From assembly GCA_900315975.1 (NCBI GenBank), contig ONBA01000012.1, positions 1 to 63,431 on the forward strand: DNA of 63,431 nt, in the 5' to 3' direction. The position numbers were made by a program, and so were the translations under genes. Source of the stretch: an uncultured Ruminococcus sp. (lineage in GTDB: Bacteria > Bacillota_A > Clostridia > Oscillospirales > Ruminococcaceae). The number at the start of each line of letters is the position of its first letter. Positions within the stretch are counted from its first letter, which is position 1. The notes beneath the pieces were generated by a model. The model was not told the DNA's origin and ran no database searches. It saw only the letters and a program-made list of their open reading frames with translations. Shown here one piece after another: positions 48,853 through 56,038 of this stretch.

Positions 48853-48901
48853 TTGCATTATCCCTTAAAAAATGGCATAAGATTTTCACGGAGGCGATAA
48901 T

Positions 48902-49045
48902 ATGAATGATAATATTAACTACCGTGAACTCACTATTGCTCTGAAAATCGGGGTATACAAGTCGATGCGGCAAGCCGGACTTATCTCCGCTGAACAACTC
49001 GGCAAACTGCTTGAGGAGGTCGTCTGCAATGTCGGAAATAATTAA
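48902..49045 (+). CDS. Small protein upstream of and overlapping the element integrase
   Basis: A 47-residue protein: MNDNINYRELTIALKIGVYK, then SMRQAGLISAEQLGKLLEEV. GGAGG lies seven bases before the start. It has the SHOCT-like pattern (x-Gly-Leu-Ile-x-x-Glu-x-hydrophobic) and overlaps the integrase start by 17 bases, so the two are translationally coupled. Candidates are a recombination directionality factor or an integrase cofactor. Confidence 0.6.
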   Translation: MNDNINYRELTIALKIGVYKSMRQAGLISAEQLGKLLEEVVCNVGNN

Positions 49046-50546
49046 ACGCCGTGTTGCCGCCTACTGCCGCGTTAGTACTTCAAAAGACGAGCAGCTCGGC
49101 TCTATGGACAGTCAGCGCCAGTTTTTCATCGAGTTCATCTCATCTCACCCCGACTGGATATTCGCCGGAATCTACTGCGACGAAGGCAAGAGCGGTACTA
49201 CTACCCGAAAACGTGAGGGCTTCAACACTATGCTCCGCGATTGCAAAATCGGTCTCATCGACACGATAATCACAAAAGAAGTATCACGTTTTGCCCGAAA
49301 TACCGTTGATGTGCTCGAATATACCCGATTGCTGAGACGTTCAGGTGTGAACGTTGTTTTTCTGAATGACCGAATCGATACTGCCGAATCAGACGGCGAA
49401 CTCCGCCTTTCTATCATGGCTTGCATCGCTCAGGAAGAAAGCCGCAAAACCTCAGACCGCGTTAAATGGGGACAGAAACGTCAGATGGAAAAAGGAGTCG
49501 TCTTCGGACGAGACCTCCTCGGCTACGATGTAAGCGGCGGCAGACTATATGTTAATGAGTCCGGCGCGGAAACTGTAAGGCTCATTTTCCGAAAATTTGC
49601 ACTTGAAGGAAGGAGTGCGTCTGCTATCGCCCGCGAACTTAACTCGCTCGGACTTCCGGCTATGAGACAGGAAAAATGGAGCAGTACGGCTATACTCCGT
49701 ACTCTGCGTAACGAAAAATACGTCGGCGACCTCTTTCAGGGAAAGTCCTTCACCCCTGACCCGCTCGACCACCTGAAAAAACGTCAGACCGACCCATCTC
49801 AGCTTGTTTGTATCAGTTCGCATCATGAGCCAATTATTTCCCGCGAATTATGGGAACTAACGCAGTCACGGCTAAAAACAAATCCGCCTGCACGTAACTC
49901 TTCCGGCAAAAACTGGTGCAGCGGTAAAATATTCTGCGGAAAATGCGGAAATCCTTTCATCAGCAGACGGAAGTCTCTAAAATATGGTACTTACCTCGCG
50001 TGGCGGTGCAGCAGTTCACAGAAAGCCGACGGATGCGGTTGTAACTCGGTCAATGACAAGGTTTTGCTTGCAGCGGTCAATTATATTCTCAGCAGTCTGC
50101 GGTTTTGTACGAACGAACTGGTCTGCGAGATAATGCGTGAGGTCAGTTTCGTCAACAACACTTCCGCCCGACAGCTTGACACTCTCATTTCCGGAATAAA
50201 CCAAAAAAAAATAACGCTCGGAAAAAAACTCGCAAGCGCTACAATTACTGATAGTGACTATTCTGCACTTATTGCTTCACTTAACTCCGAACTTCAAGCT
50301 TGTCTGTATAAGAAACAACACCTGATAAAAGCGGACATGAATAGTGAAACAGAGCATTTTCTCCAGCAAAAGCTCTCTTTCTGTGTACCGGATAAATGTC
50401 TCTGCGAAGAAATAGTACAGACAATTACTGTCTGCCCTGCAAAAGAGCTTGAAATAGCTATAAACGGACTCCCCTGCCCTATACGGCTGAAATATTCAAC
50501 GAAAGGAAAAGGCAGCAGCTTTTCTGCCGATTTTGAGCAGTTGTGA
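49029..50546 (+). CDS. Large serine integrase of the second element
   Basis: Start at MSEIIKRRVAAYCRVSTSKD (505 residues) behind GAGGAGG; earlier in-frame TTG starts are disregarded. Catalytic Ser16 in YCRVS. Other features: TKEVSRFARNTVD, the recombinase domain (GRDLLGYDVSGGRLYVNESG), a zinc ribbon (CGKCGNPF ... CSSSQKADGCGC) and a coiled coil near residue 390. Its stop codon lies inside the left arm of the attP palindrome. It is not closely related to the prophage integrase: the two differ across the DNA-binding domains and act on sites about 95 bp apart in cotJC. Confidence 0.95.
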   Translation: MSEIIKRRVAAYCRVSTSKDEQLGSMDSQRQFFIEFISSHPDWIFAGIYCDEGKSGTTTRKREGFNTMLRDCKIGLIDTIITKEVSRFARNTVDVLEYTRLLRRSGVNVVFLNDRIDTAESDGELRLSIMACIAQEESRKTSDRVKWGQKRQMEKGVVFGRDLLGYDVSGGRLYVNESGAETVRLIFRKFALEGRSASAIARELNSLGLPAMRQEKWSSTAILRTLRNEKYVGDLFQGKSFTPDPLDHLKKRQTDPSQLVCISSHHEPIISRELWELTQSRLKTNPPARNSSGKNWCSGKIFCGKCGNPFISRRKSLKYGTYLAWRCSSSQKADGCGCNSVNDKVLLAAVNYILSSLRFCTNELVCEIMREVSFVNNTSARQLDTLISGINQKKITLGKKLASATITDSDYSALIASLNSELQACLYKKQHLIKADMNSETEHFLQQKLSFCVPDKCLCEEIVQTITVCPAKELEIAINGLPCPIRLKYSTKGKGSSFSADFEQL

Positions 50547-50562
50547 AAACAATGTAGGTACA
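50534..50562. other. Right attachment site of second element (attR-like)
   Basis: The element arm GATTTTGAGCAGTTGTGAAAA plus CAATG leads into the core TAGGTACA (50555-50562), after which cotJC continues. The arm is the near-exact reverse complement of the arm at 35385-35408, with differences only at a few internal bases. Confidence 0.9.
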
Positions 50563-50985
50563 GAAGAACTCGCGCACGTTGAGATGATTTCCGCTATACT
50601 CTACCAACTTACCAAAGGACTCTCTGTCGACGAGATAAAAGCAAGTGGATTCAGCGACTACTTCGTTGACCATACTACCGGTATCTACCCGATCGCAGCT
50701 TCCGGTACTCCGTTCACTGCAACCTATTTTCAGTCAAAAGGCGATATAATCACCGACCTCCATGAGAATCTGGCGGCAGAACAAAAAGCCCGCACAACCT
50801 ATGACAATATCCTCCGCCTTGCAGATGACCCCGATGTCCGTGACCCTATCCGCTTCCTCAGACAGCGTGAGATAGTTCATTACCAGCGATTCGGCGAAGC
50901 GCTTCGTCTTACGCAGGAAAAGCTCAACGAAAAGAACTTCTATGCCTGCAACCCTTCATACGACAAAAATTGCGGAAGCAAGTAA
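50555..50985 (+). pseudogene. cotJC: cotJC 3' part
   Basis: From the core the frame reads GTEELAHVEMISAILYQLTK, then SDYFVDHTTGIYPIAASGTP and DLHENLAAEQKARTTYDNIL with FLRQREIVHYQRFGEALRLT. This is the second half of CotJC (manganese-catalase fold, with metal ligands in the EExxH and REIVHYxRFGE helices). In this configuration it has no start of its own; the frame continues upstream into integrase DNA to a TTG at 50533. Excision of the element would fuse it in frame to the fragment ending at 35384. Confidence 0.92.
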
Positions 50986-50992
50986 GCCTACC

Positions 50993-51020
50993 TGCCCTGT
51001 CGGAAATATCCGGCAGGGCA
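50993..51020 (+). terminator. Terminator after cotJC
   Basis: TGCCCTGTCGG pairs with CCGGCAGGGCA (one G-T pair) around AAATAT, followed by an A/T-rich run. Confidence 0.7.
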
Positions 51021-51041
51021 AAAATTATTTGTGTCAATATA

Positions 51042-51070
51042 TTGACATTATTTACAATGTGAGATATAAT
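51042..51070 (+). promoter_or_regulatory. Promoter of the PBP gene
   Basis: TTGACA (51042), 17-bp spacer, TATAAT (51065), 40 bp before the gene. Confidence 0.85.
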
Positions 51071-51110
51071 AAATGTATATAGATAAATCCAGACAAAGGA
51101 TGGAATAGGA

Positions 51111-52589
51111 ATGGACAACACAAAAGCTAAAATCGCGGCTTTAGTTGCCGCTGTATTCTCAATGGTTTCGATGCAGTCATGCGGAAACACCGTACAGAAG
51201 GTCAACTCCGACAGCGCTGTGAGCGCATTCGCACCCGAAAGCTCTTCTGAATCAGCAGCCACAACTGAATCTGCCGTCACAACAACTGCAACAGAGACTG
51301 AAACTACTACCACAACAACAACTGTTCCGGCGGTCATGAGAGGTAAGCTTTATGACGCAAACGGCGAAATCCTCATGTACAGTCAGCGCGACTCCAACGG
51401 CAAGGAACAGCGTATGACCAACGACAGCAACAAGGTTGCATTTGCGAATGTACTGAATGAGATGTCGGAAGGTCTCGACCTGAAATATAACGACGAACTC
51501 CGTAAGCCAAACCCTTCACCCGTTGACGGTCAGGACGATATAGGACAATCTATACAGCTAACATTCGATGCCGCAAAGCAGAATGCCGTATACGACTACA
51601 TGGCATCGACAAATATAATCGGCTCAGCAGTAGTAATGCGAACCGACGGCTCACTTATGGCACAGGTGTCCTACCCTTCCTACGACCCCGATATTTACTA
51701 CGGTCAGAAGACTGATGAAGACCTCGCATGGGGCGGCTACGGAAACAAGGCATTCCAGAATGCTGAACCCGGTTCATGCTTCAAGATAATGTCCGAGGTA
51801 CTCTCGGATAAGCACGGTATCACTTCTCTCACCGATGAGGGAACATGGTATTACGACGGAACTTCTATCGTAAACTGGGACCACGAGAATACATGGGCAT
51901 ATCCGGTTGAAAGAAGTCTCAGTTCAGCATTCGTTAATTCAAGTAATATATACTTCGCCAAAGCATTCGACCAGATAGGCAAGGACGATGTTCTCGCTGA
52001 CCTCGACAGCATATTCCACTTTGTAAGCGATATCAAGTGCGATTTCGGCACTATCCACAACAATATCGAGATATACTGCAACGACGACCTGAGAAGAAGT
52101 GCATTTGGTCAGTCCTATGTACTCACCTGCCCGATATACCTCGCTGCACTCGGACGTGAAGCCGCTTTCGGCGACATGGTAACACCGTTCACAATAAAGA
52201 ACATAGTCGATACCAACGACTGTGCAAGCGTAATAAAGTCCGGCTCAGCCGCAAACGACGTTATCGCAAGTATTCCTGCGGAATACAGACAGAATCTGCT
52301 CAACGGAATGACAGGAGTAGGAAGCAACATCGGTGTCAGTGTACCTGCCGGATACAGCTTTTACGCAAAAACCGGTACCGCTGAAACATGGGAAGGTGAT
52401 TTCCTCTACATAACAGGTATCGTCAAAAACGACGCTGATGACGGTACTGCAACATATGCGGACTACAGTTCATACAACGGCTCGTACATCATAATAATGC
52501 AGATACGCAACCCCAAATACTTCAATTTTGACTTTGCAAGCCAGTCCGCTTCACTTTATCAGGGACTTATAAACACTGTTTTAAGTTAA
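51111..52589 (+). CDS. Penicillin-binding lipoprotein (class B transpeptidase)
   Basis: A 492-residue protein. Signal peptide with lipobox VSMQSC, then a Ser/Thr/Glu-rich linker to residue 75. A short N-domain (YDANGEILMYSQRDSNGKEQ) and a transpeptidase domain follow. Active-site motifs: PGSCFKIM (S-x-x-K), SSN (S-x-N) and KTGTAE (K-T-G). The length and lack of a large dimerisation domain fit a small PbpA/FtsI-like enzyme that crosslinks peptidoglycan; PbpA-type proteins are linked to sporulation or elongation. It has its own promoter and terminator. Confidence 0.9.
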   Translation: MDNTKAKIAALVAAVFSMVSMQSCGNTVQKVNSDSAVSAFAPESSSESAATTESAVTTTATETETTTTTTTVPAVMRGKLYDANGEILMYSQRDSNGKEQRMTNDSNKVAFANVLNEMSEGLDLKYNDELRKPNPSPVDGQDDIGQSIQLTFDAAKQNAVYDYMASTNIIGSAVVMRTDGSLMAQVSYPSYDPDIYYGQKTDEDLAWGGYGNKAFQNAEPGSCFKIMSEVLSDKHGITSLTDEGTWYYDGTSIVNWDHENTWAYPVERSLSSAFVNSSNIYFAKAFDQIGKDDVLADLDSIFHFVSDIKCDFGTIHNNIEIYCNDDLRRSAFGQSYVLTCPIYLAALGREAAFGDMVTPFTIKNIVDTNDCASVIKSGSAANDVIASIPAEYRQNLLNGMTGVGSNIGVSVPAGYSFYAKTGTAETWEGDFLYITGIVKNDADDGTATYADYSSYNGSYIIIMQIRNPKYFNFDFASQSASLYQGLINTVLS

Positions 52590-52620
52590 AATTCATTTTT
52601 TAATCTGTTAATGCAAAATA

Positions 52621-52662
52621 AAAGACGACTGTATGTGTGTTTCCTTACGGTCGTCTTTTTTA
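52621..52662 (+). terminator. Terminator after the PBP gene
   Basis: AAAGACGAC (52621) and GTCGTCTTT (52650) with a 20-nt loop, followed by TTTT. Confidence 0.8.
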
Positions 52663-52962
52663 TGCAATACCGCACAAAGACATAAGGCGGCAGTGCATTA
52701 TGAATAAAACGCTCATATCCGCAGATACTACCTCAAAAGGAGGTGCTGAAATGAGCAGACGAAAAAAATCAATACCTGTTCCGGACCCCGATAAACAGGG
52801 GCTTGAATACGTATGTCCATCGGCTTCATGGGGCGATATGACCGGTCTTATCCCTGCAAATACCGGTGATGACCCTGCTGACGAATCCTACGGTGACCTT
52901 TACCAATATCTTCCCGAATACGAGGGAAAAGGTAAAAAATCTTAATGCAATACCGCACAAAG
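52662..52962 (+). repeat. 18-bp direct repeats flanking a small gene
   Basis: ATGCAATACCGCACAAAG occurs at 52662-52679 and again at 52945-52962, 283 bp apart, enclosing the small gene at 52751. The second copy starts on the last base of that gene. Confidence 0.9.
52751..52945 (+). CDS. Small protein with TGLIP motif
   Basis: Start at MSRRKKSIPVPDPDKQGLEY (64 residues), six bases after AAGGAGG; longer frames upstream lack a ribosome site. The middle reads CPSASWGDMTGLIPANTGDD and the end YGDLYQYLPEYEGKGKKS. Small acidic proteins with a D-x-TGLIP motif and a Tyr-Leu-Pro end occur beside coat genes in Clostridia, to my recollection. A spore or surface role is therefore possible but weakly supported. 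Confidence 0.6.
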   Translation: MSRRKKSIPVPDPDKQGLEYVCPSASWGDMTGLIPANTGDDPADESYGDLYQYLPEYEGKGKKS

Positions 52963-52977
52963 CTTGTAATGAAAATG

Positions 52978-53014
52978 CTCCGGCGGACATTTAGCAGTCT
53001 GCCGGAGTTTTCTG
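52978..53014 (+). terminator. Terminator after the small gene
   Basis: CTCCGGCGGAC and GTCTGCCGGAG around ATTTAGCA, followed by TTTT. Confidence 0.75.
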
Positions 53015-53192
53015 CGTTTATCTGTACAATATGCACATCTGAGAACATATAAATATGAGATTTCCTACAAAATCACATCAGGGTACTTTATTTTTTACTT
53101 AAAGAATGATATAATTAAAAGCGGTTTAATTAAAGTAACACCGCAAGGTATGTTTGTGCGGTGATATCTTAACTTTTGAGGGATGTGTTAAA

Positions 53193-54230
53193 ATGAAAAA
53201 TGGCGTTAAAATGCTCGACATCGCAACAAAACTTGGTGTAAGCGTTGTTACAGTCTCAAACGCACTCGCCGGAAGAGACGGTGTAAGCGAACAAATGCGC
53301 AAACGCATCTGCGAAGTAGCAGATGAAATGGGCTATAAGCCGTCAAATACGAGGTCAGGACGAAAAAAAGCCTCTGTGCAGAAACTGGGAAAAAGTGTCG
53401 GTATCCTTACTTCTGAACGCTTTGTCGGTGCAAGGGGAACTTTCTACTGGGAACTTACCGCAAACATTTCAAACAAGCTTTCAGCTATGAACGTGCTGAC
53501 TGTGTATGAATGTATCACAAGCGAAAACGAGAAGAATGCAAATCTTCCCAATATGATTACCGACAAAAAGGTTGACGGCATCATCGTTATCGGACAGATT
53601 CACCGCGAATATATCGCCGCACTCAGCAAAATTGATATGCCGCTTATGTTCGTCGACTTCTATGACAACAGATACGATATCGACTCTGTCAACTCCGACA
53701 GCTACCACGGCGGTTATATCCTCACCGACTATCTTGTTGAACTCGGACACAAACAGATAGGCTTCTTCGGAACCGTCAACGCAACAAGCAGCATCAACGA
53801 CCGCTTCCTCGGCTACATAAAGTGCCTTATCGAAAACGGACTCGAATACCGCCCCGAGTGGACTATCGGCGACAGAAACGAACGCGGTATCCTCAATGAC
53901 AAAATAGACTTTCCCGAAGAAATGCCTACAGCATTCGTCTGTAACAGTGACGAGACCGCATTCCGCGTAATATCGGCGCTTAAATCAAAAGGAGTGCGTG
54001 TCCCGGAAGATATTTCTGTAGTCGGCTACGATAACTATACGGTTTCAAGTATCTGTATCCCTACGATAACTACCGTAGAGGTAGACCTCGACAGAATGGC
54101 GACCGAATCAGTCGATATCATGCTTAAAAAGCTCAGCGACACTAAATACCGCGAGGGCAGAAAAATAATCAGCGGAAAACTTATTATCAAGAACAGCGCA
54201 CTCGATATAAGCGGAATGCACGCCGAATGA
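53193..54230 (+). CDS. LacI-family transcription regulator
   Basis: Start at MKNGVKMLDIATKLGVSVVT (345 residues), with GAGGG upstream. HTH: MLDIATKLGVSVVTVSNALA, hinge helix region, then a periplasmic-binding type sensor domain (VGILTSERFVGARGTFYWEL ... EDISVVGYDNYTVSSICIPT). The sensor resembles sugar-binding regulators. The neighbours (DUF5662 and a GH3 enzyme, within nine and four bases) form one operon with it, suggesting control of amino-sugar or cell-wall glycan use. The promoter region 53050-53115 contains TATAAT at 53109. Confidence 0.9.
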   Translation: MKNGVKMLDIATKLGVSVVTVSNALAGRDGVSEQMRKRICEVADEMGYKPSNTRSGRKKASVQKLGKSVGILTSERFVGARGTFYWELTANISNKLSAMNVLTVYECITSENEKNANLPNMITDKKVDGIIVIGQIHREYIAALSKIDMPLMFVDFYDNRYDIDSVNSDSYHGGYILTDYLVELGHKQIGFFGTVNATSSINDRFLGYIKCLIENGLEYRPEWTIGDRNERGILNDKIDFPEEMPTAFVCNSDETAFRVISALKSKGVRVPEDISVVGYDNYTVSSICIPTITTVEVDLDRMATESVDIMLKKLSDTKYREGRKIISGKLIIKNSALDISGMHAE

Positions 54231-54239
54231 GGTGAAATA

Positions 54240-54788
54240 ATGCTTATCCATAACTTCTACGGACATCTTACTACTGTAATCAAACATCGCCATATGGTCA
54301 TGCGCCACTGTTTCAAGGCAGGCATAATCAAGCGCGGACTCCTCCACGACCTTTCTAAATTTTCGCCAACTGAGTTTATCCCCGGAGTAATTTACTTTCA
54401 GGGAAACCGCAGTCCAAATGAACAGGAGCGCGAGTCGATAGGCTATTCACGTGCATGGATGCACCACAAGGGCAGAAACCGTCACCACTACGAATACTGG
54501 ACAGATTACAGTCCGCAGACCGGTACTCTCGACCCGGTGAAAATGCCTGATATATTCATATTTGAGATGTTCTGCGACCGTGTTGCCGCATCGAAAATAT
54601 ACAATAAGGAAAAGTATAACAACAGCTGTCCGCTCCAATATTTCCTGAAAGCAAAGCCGAAGCGCAATATTGAACCGCAAACTGCGGCAAAGCTTGAATT
54701 TCTGCTGAGAATGCTCGAAGATAAAGGTGAGGACGCGACTTTCCGGTATATCCGCCGACGTGTAAAACAGCTCAGATGCAGGAGCTGA
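54240..54788 (+). CDS. DUF5662-like protein
   Basis: A 182-residue protein with the motifs HxxMVMRHCFKAG, LLHDLSKFSPTEF, RAWMHHKGRNRHHYEYW and FEMFCDRVAASKIY. The His/Asp pattern (HD in LLHDLSK, HH and HHYEYW) resembles a metal-dependent HD-domain hydrolase, consistent with DUF5662. The substrate is unknown. It lies between the LacI regulator and the GH3 enzyme. Confidence 0.75.
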   Translation: MLIHNFYGHLTTVIKHRHMVMRHCFKAGIIKRGLLHDLSKFSPTEFIPGVIYFQGNRSPNEQERESIGYSRAWMHHKGRNRHHYEYWTDYSPQTGTLDPVKMPDIFIFEMFCDRVAASKIYNKEKYNNSCPLQYFLKAKPKRNIEPQTAAKLEFLLRMLEDKGEDATFRYIRRRVKQLRCRS

Positions 54789-54792
54789 CACA

Positions 54793-55980
54793 ATGAAAAG
54801 GTTAATTTATCCAATACTCGCATTTTCACTTTTGCTAACAGGCTGTGGGGGAAATGTTTCCACCGCCGAAACTGTAAAAGCATTCCAAACAGAACCTCCC
54901 GAAACTACTGCCACAACTGAACCGACCACAGAACCTCCGCTCTCCCCTGCTGAGCTGAGACTGAGTGAAATGTCATTGCACGAAAAGGTGTGTCAGCTGT
55001 TCATAACAGCTCCGTCGATGTTTTCCGACTCCGGAGCTTTCACCACGCCCGACGAGGCTTTTTTAGCCAAAACAGCGGAATACCCGCTCGGCGGCTTCAT
55101 AATGTTTGAGGAAAACATCGCCGACTCCGAACAGACAAAAACTATGATATCAGCTCTGCAAAACGACGCTATGTCGCGCGGAACAGGTATTTTCACTGCC
55201 GTTGACGAAGAGGGCGGCACAGTTGCAAGAGTACAGAATCAGCTCGGCACCGAGGCTGTAAATGATATGTCATACTACGGCAGTCTCGACGATACAGAAA
55301 CAGTAAGCGCAGCTGCCGCCACAATAGGAACTTACCTCAATGACTACGGCTTCAACCTCGACTTTGCACCTGTTGCAGATGTAAATATCAGTCCATACAA
55401 CGAACTCGGCTCACGCATTTTCAGTACCGACCCTGCCGTAGTTGCAGAAATGTCAGGAGCGTTTGTTGCCGGACTCAAAGATAAAGGTGTATGCCCTACC
55501 CTCAAGCACTTTCCGGGACTCGGTGCCGCCGGTGGAAATACCCACTACGGAAGCGTTACGCTTGACCGCACGCACGAAGAGCTGACTGAAACCGAATTCA
55601 CGGCATTTGCCGGTGGTATCAGTGCCGGAGCCGACTTTGTAATGGTGGGTCATCAGATAGTCCCATGCACCGGTGACGAACTGCCGGCAGACCTGTCACC
55701 GGTAGTAGTGAACGACTGGCTTCGCGGCGAACTCGGATTCGACGGACTTGCTATAACCGACTCCCATTCAATGGGTGCTATTACAAACGTATACAGCAGT
55801 TCGGAAGCCGCAATACTCGCCATAGAAGCAGGAATTGACATAATTCTCATGCCTGATGACATTACAGAAGCCGTAGACGGACTCGAACAAGCGGTGACAA
55901 ACGGTCGTATTTCCGAAAAACGAATCAACCAAAGCGTATCGCGTATTCTGACTAAAAAAGCCGAACTCGGACTTATATAA
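54793..55980 (+). CDS. GH3 beta-N-acetylhexosaminidase-type lipoprotein
   Basis: A 395-residue enzyme. Signal peptide with lipobox LLLTGC, a Thr/Pro/Glu linker, then a GH3 TIM barrel: FTAVDEEGGTVARVQ, LDFAPVADVNISPYNELGSR, the KHFPGLGAAGGNTHYG motif containing the NagZ-type His, and the nucleophile Asp in DGLAITDSHSMGAI. The length and the K-H-F-P-G-x-G motif fit single-domain NagZ-like enzymes that release GlcNAc from peptidoglycan or chitin-type glycans. It is anchored outside the cell. Confidence 0.9.
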   Translation: MKRLIYPILAFSLLLTGCGGNVSTAETVKAFQTEPPETTATTEPTTEPPLSPAELRLSEMSLHEKVCQLFITAPSMFSDSGAFTTPDEAFLAKTAEYPLGGFIMFEENIADSEQTKTMISALQNDAMSRGTGIFTAVDEEGGTVARVQNQLGTEAVNDMSYYGSLDDTETVSAAAATIGTYLNDYGFNLDFAPVADVNISPYNELGSRIFSTDPAVVAEMSGAFVAGLKDKGVCPTLKHFPGLGAAGGNTHYGSVTLDRTHEELTETEFTAFAGGISAGADFVMVGHQIVPCTGDELPADLSPVVVNDWLRGELGFDGLAITDSHSMGAITNVYSSSEAAILAIEAGIDIILMPDDITEAVDGLEQAVTNGRISEKRINQSVSRILTKKAELGLI

Positions 55981-55984
55981 TAAT

Positions 55985-56038
55985 AAACTACCGCATATTA
56001 AGGCATCATTGTTTCCTTAATATGCGGTAGTTTTTTAT
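55985..56038. terminator. Bidirectional terminator
   Basis: A 19-bp perfect stem, AAACTACCGCATATTAAGG and its complement, followed by TTTTTT (and preceded by AATAAA on the other strand). It serves the GH3 operon on the left and the anti-sigma gene on the right. Confidence 0.9.

Larger units (their letters stand above)
35380..50559. mobile_element. 15.18-kb serine-integrase element inserted in cotJC
   Basis: The element is defined by the two cotJC halves, the shared TAGGTACA core (35377 and 50555, 15,178 bp apart) and the serine integrase at its right end. Its rejoined ends would give an attP palindrome of about 28 bp per arm. It carries signalling genes only, with no phage structural, replication or conjugation genes. 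It may be a passively mobile or skin-like intervening element. All cargo genes read rightward, in the direction of cotJC. Confidence 0.9.

Noticed and set aside
50533..50985. Intact small manganese-catalase-like gene with a TTG start
   Set aside because: The start lies inside the integrase gene and the element arm; the protein lacks the first half of CotJC. It is the 3' fragment of a split gene.
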